A stretch of 64,000 nt of DNA from Apostichopus japonicus (taxonomy: Eukaryota > Echinodermata > Holothuroidea > Aspidochirotida > Stichopodidae). The notes under the pieces are model-generated. The model had not been told where the DNA came from and searched no databases. It saw only the letters and a list, made by a program, of their open reading frames with translations. Shown here one piece after another: positions 45,000-56,239 of the stretch. Numbering within the stretch: the stretch's first letter is position 1; every line of letters begins with the position of its first letter. The translations under genes were made by a program, and so were the position numbers. The stretch is from contig NC_092572.1 in the NCBI RefSeq assembly GCF_037975245.1, positions 29,249,989 to 29,313,988 of the forward strand, read 5' to 3'.

Positions 45000-45805
45000 G
45001 TTATTCATCTCATTCCTCCATATTGTATATTCAGGTTGCAATGACCTATGCATTAAGACATTGAAAGTGTGTATGAAAAGTCCTTGTCTACACATAACAC
45101 ATAACTTTGTGTTGTGCACACAGAATCGCTCTCTTACAGTATGTGAATTTTCAAATAATTGTTATCTAATCACTCTCATAGGGAGGATTAGGTACAATAT
45201 TGTAGTTCCTTTGCCAGTTGGACCATTAACAGTATTACGCAACAGTTGTTAGTTTTCCCAATAGGGGTCATTCATTGTGGGGTATTGCATGGTCACCGGA
45301 AGTGTTTGACTGAGGGAGGGGTAAAAGTTGTCTGTGTGGGGTGTCCAATTTTATGTCAAACAGACCTCTTAAATGGCTGTGTTGATTTTCTTAAAACTTG
45401 GTATGAAGGTGTTTTAGGGTTAAAGTCTATGTCTAGCAGACCCCCCAGAAACATAGGTCACATGTCACATCAAATTAAATTCAATGTTTTAATTCAATAT
45501 TACTCCAAGGGGACACATTACATTCAAATGGAATCTTCACTTGTATAATGGGAACAACATGTAGGCTACTAATACAGGCAGACATGTGACCTCTGTCATA
45601 GTATTAATCAGATTGTAGAGGACAGCAGAGTGATAGCACTGCAATCATATGACAGTATAGTCCTGCTAACTTATCATATCAAAAAAAAACATTTGCAGTC
45701 TTTGTTCATTTGTTTTTTTACTATCAATGCAACAGATAAAAAATAAATAAAATGGTTAGACTGTCAGTGTAGAATAAAGTTTAATTTCTCTTTTTTTTTC
45801 TGAAG
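45000..45805. other. Non-coding, intronic
   Basis: The plus frame at 44887-45252 overlaps the transposon end and is not supported. No other signal. Confidence 0.4.
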
Positions 45806-45885
45806 ATGACACAGAAATGCTCACACTGAGTCTGTTTGGTCTGGCCATTGCGTTCAAGAGGAAAAACATTGCAAGGAAACTTTGA
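45806..45885 (+). CDS. Terminal exon of the same unknown gene
   Basis: A strong polypyrimidine tract and acceptor (TTTCTCTTTTTTTTTCTGAAG), two bases, then 25 codons and TGA at 45883-45885. It encodes DTEMLTLSLFGLAIAFKRK and then NIARKL, a hydrophobic stretch followed by a basic end. The phase fits the donor of 39382-39524. An AATAAA lies near 46143 as a possible polyadenylation signal. Family unknown. The main doubt is whether the two exons truly belong together. Confidence 0.45.
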
Positions 45886-46329
45886 TGGGATGATGGCACA
45901 GAACTTACTGTGCCTATTGTTGCTAGGGATGATCCTAGATCACAGAGGATGAAAAAAAATGTGTATAGCACTGATTAAAAGAAGCGTATTGAGTTTGGTG
46001 AAGGTCAAAGGTCATTTGGGGACAACAGGGAGGTTAATTGTCTTGTAGGGTATATGTGTTCATCTTTAGGAAGTGGCAACACTGGAACAGCCACATGGTC
46101 TTCTACTCTGCAAATCCTAAAATGCTTGTTTTAAGTGTAATGGAAATAAAAAGGGGGGGGGGGGGGTGGGAGGGTTGGGTAAGGTTACAGTGACTTCTCT
46201 TATTATTGTACTTTTTTGGTATAAAATTATTAGTAGGGGTATCAGTATGCCCATTAGAGCAATCTGAGGGTCTGAATAGTACATCCTTCAGAACTGCATT
46301 GTAAGCCACTTATTGTTGTTATTAATGAT

Positions 46330-48425
46330 GTAATTTCTTATTGCTAAATGACACTCCGAGCAGTAGGGGGTGTATCGGTACGGACTTCAGAACTGCATTC
46401 TTAGCCACCTAATGGTGTTATTATGTTATTTCAGAACTAATGGTGTAACTTCTTGGTGCTAAATGACACTCCAACCATTAGCGGGGCGTTTTGGTACACC
46501 TCTCAGAACTGTTTTGCAAGCCACTAAATTTTGTCACTTCTTGGTGCTAAATGACACTCCAACCAGTAGCGGGGCGTATTGGTACGCCCCTCAGAACTGT
46601 ATTGTAAGCCACTAAATGTTGTTACTTCTTGGTGCTAAATGACACTCCAATCAGTAGCGGGGCGTATTGGTACGCCCCTTAGAACTGTATTGCAAGCCAC
46701 TTAATTTTGTTACTTCTTGGTGCTAAATGACACTCCAACCAGAAGCGGGGCGTATTGGTACGCCCCTTAATGGTGTTACTTCTTTGTGCTAAATGACACT
46801 CCAACCAGTATCGGGGCGTATTGGTACGCCCCTTAGAACAACTGTATTGCAAGCCACTAAATTTTGTAACTTCTTGTTGCTAAATGACACTCCAACCAAT
46901 AGTGGGGCGTATTGATACGCCCCTCAGAACTGTATTGTAAGCCACTAAATTTTGTAACTTCTTGTTGCTAAATGACACTCCAACCAATAGTGGGGCGTAT
47001 TGATACGCCCCTCAGAACTGTATTGTAAGCCACTAAATGTTGTTACTTCTTGGTGCTAAATGACACTCCAATCAGTAGCGGGGCGTATTGGTACGCCCCT
47101 TAGAACTGTATTGTAAGCCACTACAGTAAATGTTGGTACTTCTTGGAACTAAATGACACTCCAACCATTAGCGGGGCGTATTGGTACGCCCCTTAGAACT
47201 GTATTGCAAGCCACTAAATTTTGTTACTTCTTTGTGCTAAATGACACTCCAACCAGAAGCAGGGCGTATTGGTAGGCCCCTTAATGGTGTTACTTCTTTG
47301 TGCTAAATGACACTCCAACCAGTAGCGGGGCGTATTGGTACGCCCCTCAGAACTGTATTGCAAGCCACTAAATGTTGTTACTTCTTGGTGCTAAATGACA
47401 CTCCAACCAGTAGCGGGGCGTATTGGTACGCCCCTCAGAACTGTATTGTAAGCCACTAAATTTTGTCACTTCTTGGTGCTAAATGACACTCCAACCAGTA
47501 GCGGGGCGTATTGGTACGCCCCTCAGAACTGTATTGTAAGCCATTAAATGTTGTTACTTCTTGGTGCTAAATGACACTCCAATCAGTAGCGGGGCGTATT
47601 GGTACGCCCCTTAGAACTGTATTGTAAGCCACTAAATGTTGGTACTTCTTTGTGCTAAATGACACTCCAACCATTAGCGGGGCGTATTGGTACGCCCCTT
47701 AGAACTGTATTGCAAGCCACTTAATTTTGTTACTTCTTGGTGCTAAATGACACTCCAACCAGAAGCGGGGCGTATTGGTACGCCCCTTAATGGTGTTACT
47801 TCTTTGTGCTAAATGACACTCCAACCAGTAGCGGGGCGTATTGGTACGCCCCTTAGAACAACTGTATTGCAAGCCACTAAATTTTGTAACTTCTTGTTGC
47901 TAAATGACACTCCAACCAATAGTGGGGCGTATTGATACGCCCCTCAGAACTGTATTGTAAGCCACTAAATGTTGTTACTTCTTGGTGCTAAATGACACTC
48001 CAATCAGTAGCGGGGCGTTTTGGTACGCCCCTTAGAACTGTATTGTAAGCCACTAAATGTTGGTACTTCTTGGAACTAAATGACACTCCAACCATTAGCG
48101 GGGCGTATTGGTACGCCCCTTAGAACTGTATTGCAAGCCACTAAATTTTGTTACTTCTTTGTGCTAAATGACACTCCAACCAGAAGCGGGGCGTATTGGT
48201 ACGCCCCTTAATAGTGTTACTTCTTTGTGCTAAATGACACTCCAACCAGTAGCGGGGCGTATTGGTACGCCCCTTAGAACTGTATTGCAAGCCACTAAAT
48301 TTTGTAACTTCTTGTTGCTAAATGACACTTCAACCAGTAGCGGGGCGTATTGGTACGCCCCTCAGAACTGTATTGTAAGCCATTAATGGTGTTTCTTCTT
48401 GGTGCTAAATGACACTCCCTTGCAG
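46330..48425. repeat. 88-bp satellite with hairpin core and higher-order repeat
   Basis: About 25 units marked by CTAAATGACACTCC. The long unit is 88 bp; a short form of about 61-64 bp lacks the AGAACTGTATTG.AAGCCACTAAAT part. Nearly every unit has the palindrome GGGGCGTATTGGTACGCCCC (8-bp arms, 4-base centre). A higher-order period of about 930-1020 bp is visible: the lines at 46681-46740 and 47701-47760, and at 46741-46800 and 47761-47820, are identical. The array fades at both ends (about 46370 and 48425). No coding frame. Confidence 0.95.
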
Positions 48426-48429
48426 TTGT

Positions 48430-49130
48430 GGGGTGTATTTGTTTCACTGATTCACTTTTGTACAGGGACAAGAGGTATTTTTCTTCCTTTTAATTCATGT
48501 AAGAAATTAACGTACTAAATTTCAGTTTATGGTCATGTAGATAAAATATAACATGAAATACATAAGTTGGTACAAACAAAGAATAATTTTCTCTTTGTGT
48601 TATTTTTTGTCTCAAATTTATGTATCTGCAGTATGATTACAATGCATTTGCCTTTTTAACTCACATTTTGAAGGTTTAAAGACAATGACAGTCATAGCGT
48701 AGATGTTTCCCTTGTATATACCATATTTTTATACCCGGATGCAAACGTCATTAAAAGCAATATCATTTCTGGTAAATTTATCAATGTTGAACAGAAAGTT
48801 TTTTTTTCTTGGATAAAAGTCAGGTTTAAATAGTTCCTAGAAACCCTAAATGTTTCCTAGCCTCTTGAGTATTTTACCAAGTTTTCCGTCACATCAAATA
48901 ACCCCTACACAAATATCACAATTAAATACCCGAGCAAAAGCGTTAATGAGTAAATGAGTAATTGCAGACAAGATATCTGATATAACCATATGTTTGTAGT
49001 AATGCAGTAAAATGTAGTAAAGGCAGCTGGAGGAGTCCAGTTTACCCCTGTGCCGAAGGTCATTCATCTTTCTTTTTTTTCTTTTTTTTTTGGAGAACAC
49101 TTTAACCTTCCCAAACATACCATTAACGAC
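48430..49130. other. Non-coding
   Basis: AT-rich flank of the satellite, no gene. May contain decayed Penelope sequence that I cannot read. Confidence 0.35.
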
Positions 49131-49142
49131 ATGTCTCTCTAG

Positions 49143-49262
49143 GGAATTGAATCCTTAGGTAGCCGTCTTGAGCTAGTACGAATCAGCAGAGAGAGGTTGT
49201 GGATGCTTCGCCTTCGCATCATTCAACCTCATGGGCTCAACATTCAGGAAGGACATGACTAA
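49143..49262 (+). pseudogene. Penelope-like element, C-terminal end of the GIY-YIG endonuclease
   Basis: An open frame of 39 codons to TAA reads LGSRLELVRISRERLWMLRL followed by PHGLNIQEG. The pattern 'R...E..W...L.t..P.GLN' is the usual C-terminus of the GIY-YIG endonuclease of Penelope-like retroelements, which nicks DNA during their integration. The reverse transcriptase and the GIY-YIG core upstream are missing or unreadable, so this is a 5'-truncated copy, as is common for these elements. The following 400 bp are its 3' untranslated part with a hairpin motif. Confidence 0.7.
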
Positions 49263-49680
49263 CTTTTCTTCTGACCCCCTCCTTCTCCCCTTGCCCCCCC
49301 CCATCACTCCTCTTCTCATAGCTTTTTCCACCCCTTTTTTCTCCACACTTTTCTGTCTTTGTCCTTCTCCAGTTTATTCCATACCCCCTTCCCTTAATCC
49401 TCTCTTTGTCCCTCCACTGTTTATCTCCTACGTCTCCTCTTCCCCTGTTGGTTTGTTTCTTTCATTCTTCTCTCCATCCCGTGTCTACTAATCCCCTTAC
49501 ATCTATGCTCATTAACCTGTCTTTATTGTGTGCGTGTTTCTTGTCCCTTCTGTTACTGTTACTTGTCATATAGCCTTTGAAGAAGATCCTGTAGGATCGA
49601 AACGTCAGGCCAACTTACTTTCACACATTTTCCTACACAGGCTCTCTAGTGGATAAGCAGTTTGCTAACAGTTTTATTTT
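49263..49680 (+). mobile_element. Penelope-like 3' region with hammerhead-like motif
   Basis: A C/T-rich stretch is followed at 49576-49611 by TTTGAAGA, the hairpin AGATCCTGTAGGATC and GAAACGTCAGG. Penelope-like elements are known to carry small hammerhead ribozymes in their terminal repeats, whose core is CUGANGA-stem-GAAA. Here the first base of the core is T instead of C, so this copy is probably inactive. Confidence 0.5.
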
Positions 49681-49689
49681 ATTTTGAAC

Positions 49690-50437
49690 TCAAGTATTGA
49701 AGAACGTTAGGCAAGTCGTTTCGTCAAATATAAGTACATAAGCAGCACATATTCAGTTACATGTTTGTAGAGAATTACAGGACGAAACTATTAGCTTTTT
49801 ATTTCTTCAGCAATTTCTCCAACAAAAATCGACAGCACGAGATCATACGGCCCATATGACTCCTACGAGCTGGTATAGCGTTTTCCCAGCAGTACAATAT
49901 GCACTGTTCCATATAGCCAATCGAAAAATTGCGTACATGAACAAGTGGAAAGTTGCTCGCATAGCACACAGTACAATTACACAGTATGCCTATAGGTTAC
50001 GCAACACTGTGAGAGGCGGATTAGAATCTAGGAAACCTGATAAATTTGCAGTAACAGTACTCAGATCCGTATGCTGTTTATAGCTAAGGATGAGAATGCC
50101 ACATTAAAGAAATGAATATGTTGCCGCTGTGATAAGAGGGCAGCACTGTTTGTTTTTTTTAAATCGGGGAATACATTGAGACAGGATTAGCAATTTCCTG
50201 ACTGAGAGAGTGCCTTTAACTCGGGATACTATTGCTTTAATAACCTACAAATGTGAATAATTTTAATTTATGTGACAGAAAATATGTTTGAAGACAAAAC
50301 AAAATAGTATTAATTTAAGTTTCATAAATCAAATACATTGTGCATTTATTTATGTCTTTAACAACATGGCTAAACACATCTTAAACATGGTTAAATATAC
50401 TATAGCTGGAAATTACCATATTGAAAGACATGCTCAC
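49690..50437. other. No supported gene
   Basis: A plus frame (49856-50083) without family resemblance or splice context. Confidence 0.3.
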
Positions 50438-50561
50438 CTTACATTTTCTAAGGTTTTGTCGAAAACGTAGTGGACAATCTTTCTTCTCTGCTTTTCGGTT
50501 GGAAAGAGGCCGGCATCAAAATAATTTTTTAAGCTGTGATGGCATATTCTCTGTAGGGGTA
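50438..50561 (-). CDS. SAMD3-like protein, N-terminal exon
   Basis: Minus strand: acceptor GTGCCTTTCAG, donor GTAAG/GTGAGC, one open frame across 124 bases. It encodes PLQRICHHSLKNYFDAGLFP followed by TEKQRRKIVHYVFDK. The 'P....RR.IVh.v' pattern resembles the segment that opens the conserved N-terminal part of SAMD3-like multicopy proteins, before the 'Yp......a..iv..yP.L' block. The following exon was not found. Another transposon-associated exon (52913-53000) lies upstream on the same strand. Confidence 0.5.
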
Positions 50562-50649
50562 CTGAAAGGCACTGGCCATGGCTTGAGGGATACCACATGC
50601 TTTCTGAATGGAATATATTCATGTATTGAAATGATAAAATACATATGAC

Positions 50650-52912
50650 GGCATCTCTTTATAATCATAAGCTCTCAATTCCATTGCTTAATTTCACAGT
50701 TAAAAAAAATTAAGAATTTCAATTCAAGGAAATGATGTCATCACTGAATAGACTTCCCTATTTATTTAAGTTGGTGAACAGTTTTTTCATCTCTTAACTG
50801 AATCATAATAGAAAATTGGGATTTCATGCTTGGAGTTGTTTTGAATTCTCAACAACATTTATTTTGTTATTTATTTAAGCCTATCTTGGATAACACGACT
50901 TCCTCATTATTGTTTACTTCTATTATAACTCAATCATTGTTATATGATACCAGAAACGTAGTCCTGTTTTGATGATGTGTACTACACGTACTAAGCACAA
51001 TGATTGACCTCTGTGTACCCGAGCAGACCAGGATTTCCTTAACATTTCATTAATAATAGTTATAAAGTCAATCATATAAAAAACAAATTGTACCCTCTTC
51101 ACAAATTAAGGTATCAGTTATGTCAAACCGTGTTCTACTAATTTCTAATGCAGTGGCAAATTGTTCTCTTTTTGAAGGGAAATGGCAAATGATGTGTATT
51201 GTCCTGCCTGTGGTAAACCTGAAGCAAGAAATTAGGTAAAATGTTAAAACTTATGTCTAGTTATTGAAATTCTGACAACAAACGGTACTTCAGTGGCCCA
51301 CACATCCCAGCATTGCATTCATAAAACTGAATTGCAGAGGATCAAGGAGATGCTGCTCCTGAAAGACTTTATTGCTTGTTGGTGAGCTTCGCCTGACAAC
51401 ATAAGCATGGTAGTGTTATGAATAAGATACAGTTTCAAGCTCACCTAATAAGAAATACATTTTCCCTGATTTCACAATAAAACTAATGAGAAAGGCAAAC
51501 TGGAGAAAGCCCGGTCACCAGGACTGACTGTAAACTGTACAAAACACCATTTACAGACACAGATAAGGCTCTGTACACCATTTGTTCATCACCAAGACCT
51601 AAGCCAATCTTGTGCTGCTTCTTTTACCTTACAAACTACTGATGTCAATAACCTTTCCTTGTGTTGAAGTTACATTATCTGCTTCCAATAAATAAGGAGA
51701 CATGGTATACAAGCACTGCATCAACTGATGTCTTTGTGTCAATTTCAAGGAGGTTTTTTCACATTTTTGGTCTATCTCGCTAAGGTTTTGAAATAGCTTT
51801 GCTTGGATTCAAACCGCAAGCTATTGCAGTATACAAGAGGCTCACAATGTGATATCTGATCTGCATTGTGGATTAAAAAGTGCATCTTTGGAGTTATTTC
51901 ATCCCTCAATAGATCCAAATAAAGTTGTAAGAAGTCATGAATGAGATCGTGAAGGTAGGAAATTGATTACTTATTATGAGATGAAGAAAACACAAGTTCA
52001 CAAATAGATGCCAGATAAAGTAGCAACGGCCAGTGGTTATCACCCTCTGGGATAATATCACCCTAAACATAAAGCAAGACATATGCATGGCTGTCTGTAT
52101 GAAGTTTATGTGACCAGTGTTCCATGTTACTGGTACATGTTTGACAGTCTTGTCATTACCTTTAAACTGTCAGAAATTCAACCTCTGAATAAATTCTTGA
52201 TTTGAAATCATACCAGAAGTTATAAAATAAGGGATGTTAGTAAAACGAATGACAATTGCGTTACACGTAACGAATGACAATATGTTGTACACACTAAAAA
52301 ATTGCGTTGACTAAAACGAATGACAGTAATGACAGCACAGGCATTTGCTTCAACCGAATATCACAGTTCAGACTTCGTGGGTATCTAGATCTAGTAAAGT
52401 ACGGACAAGATAAAAACGCCACCTTATAGTAAGCGAAATAACAAATAACAAATCATGCATAGTATCTGAGTGTAAACTACAGGTGACATGAAAGACTATT
52501 GAATAGAGAATCGTGTATTACACCATAAACCGATTCACGGCTTACAATTATCGACTAACCTCACATGTGTAGTGAGCACTGTCACTGTCCTACAACGAAT
52601 ATATGTTTCAATCTCCAATGATTTAAGACCCTTGTATGCACACATGCAATATCTACACATCCTGGTTGCAGTGAATGACTCCATAAATCAACCAATTGAA
52701 TGGCTGCCAAGATTATCTGCAACTATTATTGACACACTTCCCTTGAAGTGCTACGGAACATTATCCTAATGTGAGATACGCACTGTTTTCCAATTGTGTT
52801 ACATACTTCACAGAAATTACCTAACACACCTGAGTTGCATTGTTTTAGGGAATTCATTATCTCTGAGAAAACATCATCATGTTGCAATAGAGACATTAAC
52901 TACCTCACTTAC
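50650..52912. other. No supported exon
   Basis: A short peptide with CPACGKPE at about 51184-51235 may be a first exon (donor TTAG/GTAAAA) but ends in TAG. The other frames are unsupported. Confidence 0.3.
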
Positions 52913-53000
52913 TGGAATATATTGAAATGTTTCAACCGTTCCACCACTTTCTTCATTTCCAAGAACTTTCTCAACTGGCTTTATTAAGTTAAATTTGAAT
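52913..53000 (-). CDS. C2H2-type transposon-associated protein, central exon
   Basis: Minus strand: acceptor CTTTTGTATTTCAG, donor CCA/GTAAGT, 88 bases with one open frame. It encodes KFNLIKPVEKVLGNE and GTVETFQYIP. The '.sfQYiPi' motif, normally followed by 'l..Ll....v', is central to the multicopy family whose N-terminal fingers and C-terminal 'yiPLRykV' are seen at 21341-21855. The splice sites are strong and the frame is intact. I found no neighbouring exons of the same protein, so this could be a surviving piece of a dead copy. Confidence 0.5.
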
Positions 53001-53009
53001 CTGAAATAC

Positions 53010-53635
53010 AAAAGGTTTCTGTACTCAGTCTTCATACTGTCAAAAACAGGCGAAATAGAACTGCTAAGAACTGAATAAAAACCCAGGAACACTATCAATG
53101 TAAACACCATTCAACTCTAAGCACTGCTTTATTTTATGTAAGTGATCAGTTTGATTTGCTACCGTAAATGACTCAACATCTGCCAGTTAATCACTTAATT
53201 AGTAGTCATGAAAGTGTTGTATGGAACGTTAATTGTGCAATATTTGGTCCCACCATGCTATATGAGAATAATCGTGTACGGTTACACACATATCATTAGG
53301 CCTTGGGTAATATTACTTATCATATTAGAAATGCCAGCCTTATAATTATATCGTATAATGTAAGCCTAATTTTATGTTTAGCTAAGCCTATGATTGTAAA
53401 TGTTAATGTAAGTTACTTTCATATACGACAACGTTGGGAGCGCCCGTTTATGTGAACCAGTGTAGGGTTGACTTTGATTTCTCTTTTCAGTGAAACCTAG
53501 TCTAAATCTTTACAAAATTACCATAGATTGCAACATGTCTAGTAGATTATAGTCTAGTATATATATATTAAATCATTACGAACTTACGCCAATACAGCTC
53601 TCTAAATCTCAGAATTGTTCGACTTGCTAGTTGAT
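53010..53635. other. Non-coding
   Basis: Possible further exon boundaries (a second acceptor-like TTTTTATTCAG near 53071) but no supportable frame. Confidence 0.3.
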
Positions 53636-53639
53636 CGAA

Positions 53640-53960
53640 GGTGATGATGATAACTACGACGACGGCGACGGCGACGATGCAGATGGCAACGATGACGAGG
53701 AGGACGACGACGATGATGATGATATCTCTAATTCCCAGATACCTATAATTAAAACATAATTCGGATATCCAAAATTGAATTCGAGATATGAAGAACTTGA
53801 TTTAGAGATATCCTAAATTGAATTAAAGATACAGGGAATACAAATAGAGATATCCACACTTGAGTTAGAGATAACAATTAAGATCTCGAATTCGAGATAT
53901 CCAAAATTGAGTTAGAGATATCAAAAAATCAAACTCGAGATAACAAAAATTCAGTTTCCG
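53640..53960. repeat. GAC-rich microsatellite and GAGATATC short repeat
   Basis: (GAN)n, mostly GAC and GAT, at about 53640-53722. Then a series of GAGATAT(C) or GAGATAAC strings separated by about 15-25 bases of AAATTGAGTTA-like sequence, to about 53950. Confidence 0.85.
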
Positions 53961-53969
53961 GTATACGTG

Positions 53970-54955
53970 ACTTTCCTCTTAAAGGGTGTGGAGACTCGCG
54001 CAAAAAGAAAAGTCTAATGCCGGTAATCTGACCTAGTTTCGAATGAGGTGTAACAGAAAGTGTAATACACCACAATTGATTCCAGAAAATACACACACAG
54101 CTTTCTACCGTCGGTAATTAGACACTAGTGTACAGTCAGTACATGCAGCTGCGGTCAACACCCACAGCACATTATACAAACGATACAGCAATAGACATCT
54201 CAGGTCCAGCTAAAGATAACAAGGTATCACATCATTACTGTCTGCGTTTTGTAGCGACACGAACAAAACGTCACTTGCAAGCAACAGAAAGTTGACTTTT
54301 TCAGATGGCCGCACGCGGTTTGGGGCGAGTCTTCAATGCCTTTAACTGCATGAAAGCGAATAAGCAGTCTTCTCAGTACTTCCACTTTCAATAAATTTTC
54401 TGATTGCAAAGAAAATTTACTGATTAAAACAATGATGTCAAATTTCTGCCCGTAGACCACAGGTTGATTTCATGATTAATTATGGGCGTATTTTCTAATG
54501 CTTTATGAAGCTATATGAATTTATCGAGCACCAGGAGAATGAGTGACATCATGAAGCTAGTAAGCTGAAATCGGTTTTGTGTTTTCTGTAGTATCAATCA
54601 TTTATTCAAAGAACATTACATATTAAATGTATTTTGATAAACCACAAAGTACATTAATGGATTGAGAGAACCAGTTGTAAAACATTCCAGGGTAGGAGAT
54701 ATAAACGATAATTTCATTTTTTAGCAGCATGTGCCAACGTGACACTCACCACCTATTGAAATACACGCATTCATAGCAACAACAAATCAAGTTAATTAAG
54801 TCTCAAGTTCAAGTAACTTCAACTAGATTATGAACATGATATTAAGATGGGGTATTTAAGCAATTAACCTAGATCAATGTTGTTTGTTTATGCGTAGCCC
54901 TGCCACAAGCGTGCAGTAGTATTCCACCTTCTCACACTACTAGCTGTTTCTCCAG
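53970..54955. other. Non-coding
   Basis: No exon or repeat could be supported. Confidence 0.35.
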
Positions 54956-55042
54956 GTCTCCCCAAGTTTGCTGCTGGGAGTGCTGTCCGAGCTGAATACC
55001 TCACCGCCGTTTTAAAGAATTCACAAGGGGTGGTAGTGGTAG
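54956..55042 (+). CDS. Possible internal exon, unknown
   Basis: Acceptor TAGCTGTTTCTCCAG, donor GGTAG/GTAAAG, 87 bases: two bases, 28 open codons, one base. It encodes LPKFAAGSAVRAEYLTAV, then LKNSQGVVVV. The other two plus frames contain stops. The composition looks protein-like, but I do not recognise a family and found no partner exon. The opposite strand is also open over about 100 codons, which weakens the call. Confidence 0.35.
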
Positions 55043-55199
55043 GTAAAGAAGGATGAGGGTGCGTATTATTTTTACAACTGGCCTCAGAAGAAAAGGGGCG
55101 GCCAGGAGTACAGGCCCCCAGAAGAAGAAATACATCTCGGAAGGAGTTTACACTTAATTTGTATGGAAAGTTTTTCCATTTTTCTGTAATATATTTCAA

Positions 55200-56040
55200 A
55201 GCCCTGATCGGCTCTATCGGGGAAGCATTGAATACGTACCACCTACAGAAATGAAATCACTCTTGCTGAGATGCGGTTTTGTCCTTTAGATTCCCTACGA
55301 GGAAGCAAGGGTTATCTGAAACGCTTAAGTCAACGGTGGGGGAGGGGGGTCGTTGATGACCGCTACGGCCCCGGATACATTCCTCAGAAATGTATATGTA
55401 ATACCTTTTGTTTACTTGTATATTTGCATTCCAAGATCGTACAAGAACTATCTTAAAGTTTTTAAGCTTCTGGGGGACCTGGGTTCTCAGCTAAGACACT
55501 GTACCACTGTGCTCAGCTATTCACTCAAAGTTGGTCTTGACATCGGTCAACATCTGATCTCTCTTAAGAAATGTTGAATGTAAAAACTAGTTTCCTCCCA
55601 AATTTGAATTTCTGAAATATTACAAATTGATCATTGGTTCACCGTTAAGCTTGATATGAGGATGTTAGAAGTGTTCCCTAGCCCCTTAAACTGTCCAGTA
55701 CACTTTATAAATTGTGATTTGCACTTCCAAACTGATTGATTGCCCTTCACATGACATCTCCCCCCACTTCGGAATTTCTGTTTCCGCCACTAATAGCAAC
55801 AAAAGAACTTAGATAAAAGAGTACTTTTCTGGCGACCTAAGCTGGCAGGATAACGTTGAAACTTGCTGTAATTTCACAATGGAAATATAATGTGTGGGTG
55901 TCCCTGCATTCACAATTTTCTGTTCGAGAGTGCAAAACAGCTAATTCGAGTTCAATACTGACTTCCTACTATGACTCAGTACACGGTTTGCATAATATGT
56001 AATACAATGGCAATGCAAGGGTGCTGGTGATACACCCGTC
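55200..56040. other. Non-coding
   Basis: A weak tRNA-like string (reverse strand, about 55485-55530) is not convincing. No gene. Confidence 0.35.
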
Positions 56041-56057
56041 GTGTGCCTATGTGACAG

Positions 56058-56230
56058 GGAATAGTGTCCGGGCGTCTCACGGACACTATTCCACGGGAAT
56101 TGTGTCCGTAGGACAACTTTCTCGGGGGGAATTGTGTCCGGCGGACAGTATTATCTGTCCAGACGGACACTATTAACTAGGAAAAAACGTCCGTGTGTGG
56201 TGATTTTCTGTCCGCGCGGACAGGATGAGA
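56058..56230. repeat. GGACAC hairpin cluster
   Basis: GGAATAGTGTCCG (56058-56070) is perfectly inverted at 56080-56092. Further GGACAC, GTCCG and CGGACA units follow, including GTCCGCGCGGAC at about 56210-56221. It resembles the end structure of the 37147-38102 element in style, not in sequence. Confidence 0.75.
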
Positions 56231-56239
56231 GAATAGCAC

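Noticed and set aside
44887-45252. 121-codon plus ORF
   Set aside because: It overlaps the end of the AGGTCA-rich element and has no coding features.
46330-48425. CRISPR-like array
   Set aside because: There is no repeat/unique-spacer alternation; the whole unit is repeated. The sequence is eukaryotic satellite DNA.
51181-51238. Short peptide with CPACGKPE before a donor-like site
   Set aside because: An in-frame TAG lies at the donor and there is no partner exon.
55485-55530. tRNA-like or SINE head on the minus strand
   Set aside because: The A-box-like string is present but the B box is missing.
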